64,000 nt of DNA from Fictibacillus macauensis ZFHKF-1 (lineage in GTDB: Bacteria; Bacillota; Bacilli; Bacillales; Fictibacillaceae): assembly GCF_000269865.1 (NCBI RefSeq), contig NZ_AKKV01000036.1, positions 94,776 through 158,775 of the forward strand, read 5' to 3'. Every line of letters begins with the position of its first letter. Position 1 is the first letter of the stretch. Both the position numbers and the translations under genes were made by a program. Below are positions 35,741-44,597 of the stretch, piece by piece. The notes under the pieces were generated by a model. The model was not told the origin of the DNA. It did no database searches and saw only the letters and a list, made by a program, of their open reading frames with translations.

Positions 35741-36598
35741 TTAGGTAGCAGTCGTAGCAAAATGCGGATACAGTTGCTTACCCAATTGTGTCGTTTTCGT
35801 AACGAGTGAAACCACCCGTTCTCTCCCAAAGTCGACAATAGGCAAGGCGAAAAGTTCGTGGTGGCTTATGTTTTTTGCGACGAGCTCAGGGACGATTGTA
35901 ATGCCCATTCCTGCTTTAACCCACCCAAGAATAAAATCATTAAAGGCGACTTCACTTACAATGTTAGGCGTTAAGTTTTTTTCATTCATTTGCTTCAAGA
36001 TATGACTTCTTGTATCACAAGGTGGTTGATGTGTAATGAGTGGCTCGTTATGCAGATCCAGTAAAGAGATTTCACGTTTTAAATGAAATCGATGCTGTGG
36101 TGGAAAAACGACAAAGTAAGGTTCTTGAAAGAGTTCAAGTGACCAGCACTCACCTTTATAAGTTGTATCAACAAAAACAGCATCGAGCTTTCCTGCTTTC
36201 AACATTTTCAAAAGATTGTGAGAAGTATTTTCAATATGTAATGAAAAAGGCTGATTCAATAAGTGTAGCCCATTCAGTTGCTCGGGCAAATAATAGGAAG
36301 CAAGGCTAGATAGACTACCAATCGTGATGAGCTGTTTGGTGGAAAATTGCTGTATCTCCTGAAAGACACGGCTGAAGTTGTCCATAATAGGCGCTATTTG
36401 CTTATAAAAATGCTCGCCTGCTGGTGTTAACGTAACGCCGCTCGTATTACGGTACAGAAGCGTAGTACCTAATACGTTTTCTAAATTTTTAATATGTTTA
36501 CTAACTGCTGGTTGCGTCATATTCGTTGCTTTAGCAGCTTTAGCGATTCCTTTAGCGTTCGCAACTTGAATAAAGCTTTGTATCCAATCTAAGTTCAA
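35741..36598 (-). CDS. LysR-type transcriptional regulator
   Basis: 285 residues. N-terminal winged helix-turn-helix at 1-60 (AKAAKATNMTQPAVSKHIKN), linker helix, and a periplasmic-binding-protein-like effector domain from about residue 88. It is divergent from the MFS exporter at 36766 across a 167-base gap, so it most likely controls that gene and itself. The effector is unknown. Confidence 0.9.
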   Translation of the reverse strand: MNLDWIQSFIQVANAKGIAKAAKATNMTQPAVSKHIKNLENVLGTTLLYRNTSGVTLTPAGEHFYKQIAPIMDNFSRVFQEIQQFSTKQLITIGSLSSLASYYLPEQLNGLHLLNQPFSLHIENTSHNLLKMLKAGKLDAVFVDTTYKGECWSLELFQEPYFVVFPPQHRFHLKREISLLDLHNEPLITHQPPCDTRSHILKQMNEKNLTPNIVSEVAFNDFILGWVKAGMGITIVPELVAKNISHHELFALPIVDFGRERVVSLVTKTTQLGKQLYPHFATTAT

Positions 36599-36618
36599 AT
36601 GGTATCACTCCATGCCTT

Positions 36619-36633
36619 ATAATCATTCGTTAT
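36619..36633. promoter_or_regulatory. Possible LysR operator
   Basis: ATAATCATTCGTTAT is an imperfect palindrome with the ATA-N-TAT shape and one mismatch between its arms, in the gap between the LysR gene and the MFS gene. LysR sites follow T-N11-A with dyad symmetry. Motif only. Confidence 0.35.
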
Positions 36634-36765
36634 AACCCTTATAAAATAATGGATGTTCCGCTAAATCGCCTACTCTGATACGTTAAGTTTGGGTACCTAA
36701 TTATACCACTACTTAACTATTCATTTTCAGTAAGGGATGAGGATGAACGAGAGAGGGAATTTAGA

Positions 36766-37917
36766 ATGAAAAAAGTATTCTTATTATCTTTAAGCATGTT
36801 TGCGCTAGGTTTTGATGCGTACATTATAGCAGGATTAGTTCCTGCTATCAGTAAGACGTATCAAACAGATGTCGCTCATGTAGGATTAGCAGTTAGCCTA
36901 TTTACCCTGTGTTATGCCATATCTGCACCACTGTTTTCTTCATTACTTGCAGGAAAACCACTGAAAAAAATTTTAGTATATTCGCTGGTTGTATTCACAT
37001 TAGCCAATGGATTGACCATCATCTCGCCTACTTTTTTTACCTTCTTACTATCCAGAGCCATTGCTGGTGCCAGTGCAGGATTATTTTCTCCATTAGCTGT
37101 ATCAGCCGCCACACAACTTGTTTCTAATGACAAGAAGGGTAGAGCAATAGGTTTAACTATGGGGGGAATGAGTACGGGTACTGTAGTCGGAGTTCCTATA
37201 GGTTTGTATATTTCGAATGTGTCCAACTGGCAAGCTTGTTTGTTTGTATTAGTTGTTATCGGGGTCATTGCTTCCTTAGGAATATTTAAATGGCTCCCCG
37301 AATTTCCAGCATCCCCACCACCTGCTTTAAAAGAGAGATTGAAAATGTTGGTAGATCAACGGGTAGCCATAACGGTGATGATTACTTTTTTTGCGAGTAT
37401 TGCTAGTCTTGGCCTATATACGTATCTTGCACCTTTGATTAAAGAGTTTTCAACTAAAGAAAGTCTTACTACATTTTTATGGGCTTGGGGATTTGGTGGC
37501 ATGATTGGTAGTTTGCTTATTGGTCATGTAGTGGATCGGTGTAAAAATACGAAAAAGCTGGTGACCTTCATATTAGTCCTTCTCGCTATATCCATTTTGT
37601 GTATTCCATTCGTTATGAGTTTCCCGTTTTTTAAATATGTTCCTTTTTTTGTTTGGGGAGCGATGGGATGGGCCTGTATAGCACCTCAGCAGCATGCCTT
37701 ATTACGCTATCAACCTGAAAATGGAAGCGCTGCAGTCGCTTTAAACAGCTCGGTAAATTACTTAGGAAGTTCGATTGGAGCTACATTAGGTGGAGTCGTA
37801 CTTTCGCTACAGCTAGGTACACTGCCTTTAATTTACTTTGCGGCTCTATCAATGATTATCGCTTTAGCCGTTCATGTAACATTTTACACTTCTGTAAGAG
37901 GCCTACCTAGATATTAA
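36766..37917 (+). CDS. MFS exporter (AraJ/YdhP-like)
   Basis: 383 residues with twelve membrane segments. The N-terminal FALGFDAYIIAGLVPAISKTY and mid-protein GRAIGLTMGGMSTGTVVGVPIG match the DHA1 branch of sugar or drug efflux proteins (AraJ, YdhP, CmlA-like). Divergent from its likely LysR regulator. The substrate is not predictable. GAGGGAATT precedes ATG 36766. Confidence 0.85.
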   Translation: MKKVFLLSLSMFALGFDAYIIAGLVPAISKTYQTDVAHVGLAVSLFTLCYAISAPLFSSLLAGKPLKKILVYSLVVFTLANGLTIISPTFFTFLLSRAIAGASAGLFSPLAVSAATQLVSNDKKGRAIGLTMGGMSTGTVVGVPIGLYISNVSNWQACLFVLVVIGVIASLGIFKWLPEFPASPPPALKERLKMLVDQRVAITVMITFFASIASLGLYTYLAPLIKEFSTKESLTTFLWAWGFGGMIGSLLIGHVVDRCKNTKKLVTFILVLLAISILCIPFVMSFPFFKYVPFFVWGAMGWACIAPQQHALLRYQPENGSAAVALNSSVNYLGSSIGATLGGVVLSLQLGTLPLIYFAALSMIIALAVHVTFYTSVRGLPRY

Positions 37918-37989
37918 CGTGCTTAAGAGTGAGTAGTGTTCAATGCGGGAAAAAATATCAAAAGGGCTGTGTCTGGACAGTCTTTCATC

Positions 37990-38023
37990 ATGGCGTCATA
38001 GGAGCGAAGGCCTATGACGCCAT
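37990..38023 (+). terminator. Long hairpin between two MFS genes
   Basis: ATGGCGTCATAGG (37990-38002) and CCTATGACGCCAT (38011-38023) form a perfect 13-bp stem. It follows GGGCTGTGTCTGGACAG at 37964, a block reminiscent of the GAGGCT-type repeat before the hairpins at 20072 and 42540. The T tract is weak. Confidence 0.6.
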
Positions 38024-38119
38024 TTCGTCTATTTGATGGATGTACATAAGCCCTTTACCTCGTTTACGCTTATCTACAATAGGGAATTTTATGGTAACAA
38101 ACGATGTTAGGAGGGTACT

Positions 38120-39307
38120 ATGAACAAAGAGAGACTTCCACAATCTATTACGGTATTGCTCGGTGCGGTGTTGTTTATGAATACTGGGAGTTTTATGATT
38201 ATGCCTTTTTTGGCGATTTATTTGAGCAGCGATCTTCATTTTATGTCATGGCAGGTGGGAACGGTATTAACGACGATTCTTGTTACCCAACGAGGTGTGC
38301 CGATTTTTACTGGCTTTCTAGGTGACCGTGGTAGTCACAGAATTAATGTGATCGCTGGTGTGATTGTGCGAGCGCTCGGCTTTGGAGGTTTGATCGTCGC
38401 CCATGAATTTTGGAGCATTGTGATTGCAGCGGTGTTCGTTGGGTTTGGTGGTGCCTTGTTTGATCCATCCGTGTCAGCCTTTTTTTCTGCCCAACCGGAA
38501 ACGATTCGTAAAAAGACATTTACATACTTTAATCAGATGCTCAATTCGGGTGTCATTGTCGGCCCGCTGATTGGTGCTGTCTTCGTGGCATTCGATCCAG
38601 TCTATCCGTTTACGATCGCAGGGGCGACGATGATTGTCGTCGCTATAGCAATCATGCTGTACAGCAAACAACTGCCTGCTACTGTAAAAGATGACCGAAA
38701 AATAGTCGACAGCTTAAAAGTGACCTTTTCTAATACGCCTTTTTTGCTATTTTTAGCGGTTCTCACGTTATTTTGGATGATGTTTTCGCAATTAAATATT
38801 TCTTTTCCGGTCAAAGGATACGACTTAACGTCCAATAAGCAGCTTGTTAGTTCCATTTTTGTGTTAAATGGTGTCGCGGGACTTTGTCTTATGTTCTTTT
38901 TACGCAAATTTTTCTTAACAAAGAATCCACTAACGATGGTTAAAGCAGGCGTCATACTGATGGGCGTAGCCATTGCGCTCATAGGGCTTGTCCCTTCCAT
39001 CTATTGGTTGTTAGTATGCGTGTTTTTTTATACGGTCGGAGAAACACTTGCTTTGCCAGGAGCAGAAATGACTGTTGCTCAATTTAGCAACAATAAGCCT
39101 GCTGGTCTCTTTTTTGGACTGTTTCAAGCAAGCTGGGCAATTGGCGGTTCGATTGGCAATTACATAGGGGCGTGGGTAAATAAGGTGAACGACACGTTCT
39201 GGAGCTGGCTTCTCTTTCTTGTCATCGGTGTGGCAGCAGCCTTATGCTTTCAGCTGCTAGACAAGAGAATGAAAATAGATCAACAACCCAATCATAAAGC
39301 AGGATAG
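38120..39307 (+). CDS. MFS multidrug exporter (MdtH-like)
   Basis: 395 residues, twelve membrane segments. The loop 2-3 motif A reads GFLGDRGSHRIN near residue 68, typical of proton-coupled DHA1 exporters. LGAVLFMNTGSFMIMPFLAIYL at the N-terminus is typical of the MdtH/YfmO-like group. TTAGGAGG is well placed before ATG 38120. Monocistronic. Confidence 0.85.
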   Translation: MNKERLPQSITVLLGAVLFMNTGSFMIMPFLAIYLSSDLHFMSWQVGTVLTTILVTQRGVPIFTGFLGDRGSHRINVIAGVIVRALGFGGLIVAHEFWSIVIAAVFVGFGGALFDPSVSAFFSAQPETIRKKTFTYFNQMLNSGVIVGPLIGAVFVAFDPVYPFTIAGATMIVVAIAIMLYSKQLPATVKDDRKIVDSLKVTFSNTPFLLFLAVLTLFWMMFSQLNISFPVKGYDLTSNKQLVSSIFVLNGVAGLCLMFFLRKFFLTKNPLTMVKAGVILMGVAIALIGLVPSIYWLLVCVFFYTVGETLALPGAEMTVAQFSNNKPAGLFFGLFQASWAIGGSIGNYIGAWVNKVNDTFWSWLLFLVIGVAAALCFQLLDKRMKIDQQPNHKAG

Positions 39308-39324
39308 AGAGAGCAGCGTTCCCC

Positions 39325-39567
39325 CTACCTTGCTTTTTTTAGGTTGCGGCGAAGTAATAAACCAATAGCGAGCAATACGGCAGACGTTTGCAGAAGAAAC
39401 TGTGAACTCCCGAAATCTTCAGACGTAACGTTGTTAAAATAGAAGATGAGAAACAGAAGAGAAAAACTAATTAGCACTGGGGATTTATAGCGCTTTACGT
39501 ACGGTGAAGCGACTGTCAGTAGTAAGAGAAGGAGTACGAAAAAAGCGATTTGCAAGAGATTCAACAT
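39325..39567 (-). CDS. Small membrane protein, hypothetical
   Basis: 80 residues with three hydrophobic stretches (about 4-20, 29-46, 56-73). AAGGTGGTG precedes ATG 39567. The middle segment LIFYFNNVTSEDFG resembles LIYFFNVNGEDLN of the small ORF at 52335, suggesting a shared small family. Function unknown. Confidence 0.6.
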   Translation of the reverse strand: MLNLLQIAFFVLLLLLLTVASPYVKRYKSPVLISFSLLFLIFYFNNVTSEDFGSSQFLLQTSAVLLAIGLLLRRNLKKAR

Positions 39568-39706
39568 AGGGCACCACCTTGTGAAAAGACGAATTGTAAT
39601 ATATTGTTAATCGTAGTATAGTAGGAAATAAAAAGGGGATAAATGGGTAGTTAGTCTCATCTAATAATGTTGCATAGAAATCGATGAGAAAATGAGAGGT
39701 GACTGT

Positions 39707-40021
39707 ATGATTGTTGTTATGATCATCTTTAATGTGTTTGGGTTGAGTGCGTTCGTTTTTGCGTATTTTTTAAGAAAAAAGAAACTACTGCATGTAATCG
39801 CTGGGTATAGTGAAGGGTCGATTGCAGAAGAGGACAAACAAGCTTTTGGCAATGTGAACAGTTTCTTTGCTGTTTTAACTGGCTTGGTGCTTTGTGTATT
39901 TGGAACCTTTTTTATAACAACGAGTGTGTTTTATTTGTTAGGCGCAATGGTTGTGGTTGGGATTGTGCAAATTGTTTATGTGAATGTGCGCTTTAGAGAT
40001 CGTGGGAAAAGCTCGCAATAA
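39707..40021 (+). CDS. Small membrane protein, probable DUF3784 family
   Basis: 104 residues: an N-terminal helix (about 3-22), a short cytoplasmic segment LLHVIAGYSEGSIAEEDKQAF, then two more helices (about 46-65 and 72-94). The I-A-G-Y-x-x-x-x-x-E-D-K block is typical of DUF3784 proteins. ATG 39707 is preferred over 39692 because the GAGAGGTG ribosome site lies between them. 16 bases before the next gene, so the two are a likely pair. Confidence 0.62.
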   Translation: MIVVMIIFNVFGLSAFVFAYFLRKKKLLHVIAGYSEGSIAEEDKQAFGNVNSFFAVLTGLVLCVFGTFFITTSVFYLLGAMVVVGIVQIVYVNVRFRDRGKSSQ

Positions 40022-40037
40022 CTACATGGAGGTATTG

Positions 40038-40382
40038 ATGAAAAAAAGAACACGGTTACTGCTTCTTTCAGCGACACTTCTAACGGGTGTGGCACTTTTT
40101 TTACTGATAACGTTGGTGCGTTATGAGCCTGCGCGACAATTAAGCAGTTTTCCTATTCCGAAAAGTGCTAAAGTCCTCCAAACGCTTCCTCATGGTTATG
40201 AGTCTGAGTGGGCAAGTGCATCCGAAGAAAATGGCATTCCGTGGAGCTATCAGCTAGTGTTGAAAATGAAAGGCTGGCACGAGGGAGAACGCATGGGTGC
40301 GTCGACGATTTATACAAAAGGAACGCAAAAAGTTGATATCGTATCAACAACAGAAAGATTAGATATTCAGTTAGTAGAGTAA
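40038..40382 (+). CDS. Membrane-anchored small protein, hypothetical
   Basis: 114 residues with an N-terminal helix (about 5-27) and an outer domain of about 85 residues beginning YEPARQLSSFPIPKSAKVL. ATG 40038 follows ATGGAGG. Similar short anchored proteins with an FPIPKxAK start are frequent in Bacillus, but no function is known to me. Confidence 0.6.
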   Translation: MKKRTRLLLLSATLLTGVALFLLITLVRYEPARQLSSFPIPKSAKVLQTLPHGYESEWASASEENGIPWSYQLVLKMKGWHEGERMGASTIYTKGTQKVDIVSTTERLDIQLVE

Positions 40383-40412
40383 GAGGTGTCAGCGTATGTG
40401 CTGACACCTCTT
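40381..40412. terminator. Bidirectional terminator
   Basis: AAGAGGTGTCAG (40381-40392) pairs with CTGACACCTCTT (40401-40412). It overlaps the stop codon of the plus-strand gene and faces the minus-strand gene at 40424. Confidence 0.82.
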
Positions 40413-40423
40413 GTTTAGCTTAG

Positions 40424-40768
40424 CTATTCATCACTCTCTGTTAGATTGCGAGTGAATAAAAATAAAATGGCTAGTATAGTAGTTAAACCAAAGTAAAAAT
40501 TATTAAACCATGTCGTGTTTTTTGTAAAAAAACTTAGTACAAATGTAGTGAGGATCATAACCGTACAGATTTTAGTGAAATTTCTTTTTACAATATTACT
40601 TTCGGTTACATGACGAGATAATAAAAACAAACTTAATAGAAGAATAACGATGTTCGCTATAAGATAACCGAGCCAAGAAGTGTTTTTAGGAAGAATATAT
40701 AAAATCGATCCCATTAAAAAAATATATGCGCTAATTTTACGATAATGTTGTTTGAGTAAAGTGATCAT
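40424..40768 (-). CDS. Four-helix membrane protein with internal duplication
   Basis: 114 residues made of two similar halves. ILPKNTSWLG...LLSRHVTES (about 25-57) recurs as FFTKNTTWFN...LFTRNLTES (about 80-112), each half holding two membrane helices. It ends TESDE. No family is recognised. The start at 40768 lacks a strong ribosome site. Confidence 0.55.
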   Translation of the reverse strand: MITLLKQHYRKISAYIFLMGSILYILPKNTSWLGYLIANIVILLLSLFLLSRHVTESNIVKRNFTKICTVMILTTFVLSFFTKNTTWFNNFYFGLTTILAILFLFTRNLTESDE

Positions 40769-40884
40769 GTGAACTGCCTCTTTTTCTTTGAATGAGAGTG
40801 TAGACTAGTCTAGTTTATATTTTATACTCTTCACGAATAAAACGTTTTATTTCATTTTCAACTGAATCGAGCCTTATTGCTATA

Positions 40885-41841
40885 CTACCCCCGCTTACTC
40901 ACACTCATCACAGCCTCATTAATAAAATAAGCGCCGAGCTTTTGCGTGCGCTGATCACCATCTAAGGATGGATTGACTTCGCAAAGGTCAAAGGAAAGGG
41001 CGTTACGATGAGAAAGCACGGTGTTAATGATGGTGCGGACGGTGTTAGGTTGTAAGCCGAATGGTGATGGGGCGCTAACGCCAGGGGCGAATGCGGCATT
41101 AAGAACGTCCATACATAGCGTAAGTATGACAAAATCGTGTTGTGCCACAAAGTCATTCAGTTGCTCGACAATAGTTGGCATCGTAAGCGCTGTCATTTCA
41201 TCTTCGTGAATATACGTGACGCCTAATTGATCTGCTGTATGAAAAAGTTGTTCGATATTGCCATAGCGCTGAATGCCGAGAACGCAGTAGCTAGCGTTGG
41301 GGTCGGAATCGAGAATTTGTTTAAACATCGTTCCGGAAGAAGGCTGTTCTTCGTAGGAACGTAAGTCGAAGTGGGCATCAATATTAATGATGCCGAGGCG
41401 AGCCTCTTGGCCGATGAATTGGCGCACTCCTAAATAATGTCCGTAAAGTGTTTCATGACCGCCGCCTAAAATGATCGGTGTTGCTTTTTTTGCCAGCAGT
41501 GACGTTACTTTTTCGCCGAGAAGTGCTTGTGCCTGTTCGAGGTTCTTGCCTTCGCACGTTACATTGCCCGCATCGACGAGGTGCGCATGGGCATGGCGAA
41601 AGGCTAACGAGCTTAGCTGCTGGCGAAGCGCATTCGGAGCTTGTTTGGCACCGACACGTCCCTGATTGCGAAATACACCTTCTTCACATTGAAAGCCGAG
41701 AATACCACACGTAGTGTGAGGAAATGGCTCCGCCTGATCAAGGTGAATGGCTTTAACTACTTGATGGTAACGAAAATTACTTTTTTCCGTCGGATGGTCG
41801 ATGCGACCATTCCAATGATCTTGCTGTCCTTGTTCGTACAT
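40885..41841 (-). CDS. hutG: Formimidoylglutamase (arginase fold)
   Basis: 318 residues of the ureohydrolase family. Manganese-site motifs are GGGHE near residue 131, NIDAHFDLR near residue 157, and LCMDVLNAAFAPGVSAP near residue 246. In the last, the first Asp of the canonical DxD pair is Cys, a feature I associate with the HutG branch. The RNQGRVGAKQAP and SAPSPFGL blocks support formimidoylglutamate hydrolysis (last step of histidine breakdown to glutamate and formamide) rather than arginase. No other hut gene is in the window. The ribosome site before 41841 is AAGAAAAGGTG. Confidence 0.82.
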   Translation of the reverse strand: MYEQGQQDHWNGRIDHPTEKSNFRYHQVVKAIHLDQAEPFPHTTCGILGFQCEEGVFRNQGRVGAKQAPNALRQQLSSLAFRHAHAHLVDAGNVTCEGKNLEQAQALLGEKVTSLLAKKATPIILGGGHETLYGHYLGVRQFIGQEARLGIINIDAHFDLRSYEEQPSSGTMFKQILDSDPNASYCVLGIQRYGNIEQLFHTADQLGVTYIHEDEMTALTMPTIVEQLNDFVAQHDFVILTLCMDVLNAAFAPGVSAPSPFGLQPNTVRTIINTVLSHRNALSFDLCEVNPSLDGDQRTQKLGAYFINEAVMSVSKRG

Positions 41842-42025
41842 ATAGACTCACCTTTTCTTGAAGTAATCTCTTTAATTATAACGTGAGGGGTGATTTTTGG
41901 AAAATAGCAAACGGAAATAAGAAATTTTTCCTATGGGTATAACAGGAAAAAGGTAATATCGTTGTATTGTGGAGAATGATATTGATGGATAAACTTTACA
42001 GTGAAAAGAGGAAGGAGTGTTAGTG

Positions 42026-42496
42026 ATGGAAATTATACAAACAACGGGTACGTATTATACAAACCGAGTTAAGTGTGTCATTATGTTAGCCTTGCTTTTA
42101 GGATTAATTTATTTTGGCGTGAGTATGGAGTTATTTGTAATTAATGGCGAAACGAGTCCGGCTGGTTATCTCCTTTTAATCATGTTAACGGTAGTTAGCG
42201 TACTTCTATTTATTCAGCTCGTCGATCCACGTCCCATAGTTAAAGTGGAGGACGCTGGCATTACGATTCGCTCTTTTATTTTTTGGACGCATTTTGTATC
42301 GTGGGAAGATGTTCTACATACAAGAAATGAAAAGTATACAACGCAATTGGTCAATATGCATAGTTTCGTCCGAGTGACAACCTATATGATTCGCATCTAT
42401 CGTCCAGAGGGACGGTCATTAGCCATTAATTTAGCCATGCTCAATACGAAAAATGGCTCATTACAACAACAGCTGCAAACGTATTTAAGCGCGTGA
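42026..42496 (+). CDS. Membrane protein with PH-like domain, hypothetical
   Basis: 156 residues: two N-terminal helices (about 15-33 and 45-62), then a beta-rich domain (VKVEDAGITIRS, FVSWEDVLHTR, YMIRIYRPEGRSLAINL) of the kind seen in bacterial PH-like membrane proteins. ATG 42026 follows AAGGAG; the GTG at 42017 overlaps it. Monocistronic, ending at the dispersed repeat and terminator at 42540. Confidence 0.6.
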   Translation: MEIIQTTGTYYTNRVKCVIMLALLLGLIYFGVSMELFVINGETSPAGYLLLIMLTVVSVLLFIQLVDPRPIVKVEDAGITIRSFIFWTHFVSWEDVLHTRNEKYTTQLVNMHSFVRVTTYMIRIYRPEGRSLAINLAMLNTKNGSLQQQLQTYLSA

Positions 42497-42539
42497 TTGA
42501 CTAGTTAGTATTTTATTGAACGTTAGCCGAAATACAAGT

Positions 42540-42640
42540 GAGGCTGAGATATAAACGACCATAGCATATAAAAAATGGCTTGATCATTCGTTTCGGTGAT
42601 CAAGCCATTTTTTTATGTTGCTCGTTCATTTGATTTTAGA
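42540..42640 (+). repeat. Dispersed repeat with terminator hairpin, copy 2
   Basis: Starts GAGGCTGAGATATAAAC, then the stem AAATGGCTTGATCA...TGATCAAGCCATTT (about 42573-42610) with a T run, then GTTCATTTGATTTTAGAT. Shares order and sequence blocks with 20072-20172. From 42641 to 42789 nothing else is recognised. Confidence 0.7.
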
Positions 42641-42789
42641 TGGAAGCAGTCATCAAATGCACCCAAAATTCGAGAGAGATAATTAGGAGCTTAAGATCAC
42701 GGAGAGGATGCTTTTGTGTGCTAAACAGACTTTATTTTATTTTTTCCTCACTGTTGGCAGATTGCCTGTAGTTTCATGCTTGTGCCACT

Positions 42790-43404
42790 TCATTCTGTCT
42801 TCATCTGCCTATGGAGGCTCGCCACAATAGCGCGTGCAACACGCATTTCGATCGGTTCTTGGGACGCCACTAAAAACACACACTGCTTGTCGTAATAACA
42901 AACATTCAGTAGATAGGGAATTTCAGGTTCGTTCGCTAGCTGTTGCGCACAGTAGGTGAAGAGCGCATCGTCTGAAGGTGTTGCTTGTGCTAGTAGGGTT
43001 GGTGTAATCGTTACGCTTCCTTGTTTGACGTTACGCAAAAATAGTTCTTGGCACATGGCAGCGCGAACGGTCGTTTCTACGGACTCTTTCTGGTCTTTAC
43101 GCTGAGTGTTTACTACCATGCTTCCTACAAAACTCGTACATAAAATCAGGATCGTATACGTCGTAGCCGGTAACCATAGCGCAACACTTACACCACCTAT
43201 GAGAATGAGCAGTTCTAACCACCGCTCTGTTAGTTTGACGGCAAATGAACTGTACTGCTGAAGTACAAGCAAGGCAATGCCAAGCGCGCCATAGCTACTA
43301 GAGAGAAGTAGTGAGGGTTGCTGACTACTAACGTACGTATACAATCCAGTAAATAATAGAAGATAGCCGCTACAACCGATTAGTATAAAGGATTGTTTGT
43401 TCAT
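42790..43404 (-). CDS. Membrane protein, tandem paralogue B
   Basis: 204 residues: four or more helices in the first 105 residues and a soluble C-terminal domain with TVRAAMCQELFLRNVKQGSVTITPTLLAQA and an EPEIPYLLNVCYYD segment. It matches the next upstream gene (43401-44030) in layout: both have TxTITPTLLxxA, a C...EQL/QQL-x-x-EP-x-I-x-Y block and a C-terminal x-V-x-x-x-L-R tail. Its start overlaps the stop of that gene by 4 bases. No known family is recognised. Confidence 0.68.
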   Translation of the reverse strand: MNKQSFILIGCSGYLLLFTGLYTYVSSQQPSLLLSSSYGALGIALLVLQQYSSFAVKLTERWLELLILIGGVSVALWLPATTYTILILCTSFVGSMVVNTQRKDQKESVETTVRAAMCQELFLRNVKQGSVTITPTLLAQATPSDDALFTYCAQQLANEPEIPYLLNVCYYDKQCVFLVASQEPIEMRVARAIVASLHRQMKTE

Positions 43405-44030
43405 AAAGCATACCTGCTCTCTTCCTCATAGATTGCCCGCAAATGGGCGAGCAGCGGGACCATTATTTGTTTCTCAATAGAATCATAGGAGACGTTCAGG
43501 TGAATTTTTTGCTCATGAAACCAAAAAGAATCTAGTACATAAGAAATGTTTGGTTCGTCTTTTAGCTGTTCTGAACAAAAGTGGAAAAAGTCTGGATCGG
43601 ATGCAATCGCGTCTTGAAGCAACGTTGGCGTAATCGTAAGGGTGCCTTCAAAAATACCCGCCTGAGCCAGTTCATACCAGACGGTGGACCGGATCATCGC
43701 TTCTTTTGTGAAAAGAGCTTCTTGCTGGCTATTGTAATATATGAGCGTCAATGTGGTAACTGCCATGAATAGTTTTGCGAAAAAGGGATCATGACCGCTA
43801 AGCCAGAGAGCCGGAACGATGGTGAGAAGCAGCAGTGCTCCTTGTCGTGCGTAGTTTTGTGCAGCACGATGAGGGACAGTAAGTCGATATTGTAAAAAAA
43901 AGCAGAGAACGGCTATAGCTAGCATAATGAGAGAGCTGATTCCGTTCCCGTTCTTAGCATCTACATAAAACGTAAAACTCGTATAAAGAAATAAGTAGCC
44001 AATCATTCCATACGCTCGGTAGCGACTCAT
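43401..44030 (-). CDS. Membrane protein, tandem paralogue A
   Basis: 209 residues with about four N-terminal helices and a soluble domain from about residue 110 (MIRSTVWYELAQAGIFEGTLTITPTLLQDA, FCSEQLKDEPNISYVLDSFWF). Paralogue of the downstream gene; the pair arose by tandem duplication and is translationally coupled. It follows the GNAT gene by 3 bases, so all three form an operon. Function unknown. Confidence 0.68.
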   Translation of the reverse strand: MSRYRAYGMIGYLFLYTSFTFYVDAKNGNGISSLIMLAIAVLCFFLQYRLTVPHRAAQNYARQGALLLLTIVPALWLSGHDPFFAKLFMAVTTLTLIYYNSQQEALFTKEAMIRSTVWYELAQAGIFEGTLTITPTLLQDAIASDPDFFHFCSEQLKDEPNISYVLDSFWFHEQKIHLNVSYDSIEKQIMVPLLAHLRAIYEEESRYAL

Positions 44031-44033
44031 CCT

Positions 44034-44579
44034 CTATTCACCTACACTTTTTAAAAATAGACCCATCAAGAGCGTATCGTAGTAGCGACCGTCACGATGG
44101 TATTTATCATCCACAAGACAGCCTTCTTGTTGAAAGCCGAGATGGTGATAAAGGGAGATGGCAGGTTCATTGGTGGCGAGGACGGTTAGTGTCATTTTAT
44201 GAAGACGCTGCGCCTTCGCCCAGGAAATGCAAGATAGCAGCAATTGTTTGCCGATACCGAGTCCCCAATAGGCTTCTAGGACGCCCATACCGAATTCCAC
44301 GCGATGCTGCAAGCGTGCGAGGTTACTTCCTTGGCAGCGTGCGTAACCGACGATTTGCTCATCAATCGTCGCGACGAGACAAAGGTTGTGTGGGCTTTGG
44401 TGATCTTGTTCAATGAGTGCGCGAAAGGCGGTAGGATCAAGAAATGCTTCGCCTTGTTCGCGATCAAAGTTTTCTGTTTCACCGTCTAGTTGATGACGGA
44501 GGTGAGACAGTGCCGGTGCGTTACTTGGCACTGCCTCGGTAATTGTAATGATTGTATTTTTTCGTTCATACGTAAGCAT
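44034..44579 (-). CDS. GNAT-family N-acetyltransferase
   Basis: 181 residues with the GNAT fold: beta-4/alpha-3 acetyl-CoA site VEFGMGVLEAYWGLGIGKQLLLS (Q/R-x-x-G-x-G/A region, about residues 94-116) and the C-terminal ATNEPAISLYHHLGFQQEG typical of RimI/PhnO-like and ribosomal-protein or small-molecule acetyltransferases. Substrate unknown. AAAGGA precedes ATG 44579. Upstream gene of the three-gene minus-strand operon, 18 bases after the P450 stop. Confidence 0.85.
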   Translation of the reverse strand: MLTYERKNTIITITEAVPSNAPALSHLRHQLDGETENFDREQGEAFLDPTAFRALIEQDHQSPHNLCLVATIDEQIVGYARCQGSNLARLQHRVEFGMGVLEAYWGLGIGKQLLLSCISWAKAQRLHKMTLTVLATNEPAISLYHHLGFQQEGCLVDDKYHRDGRYYDTLLMGLFLKSVGE

Positions 44580-44597
44580 CGGTTGAAATCCTTTCGT

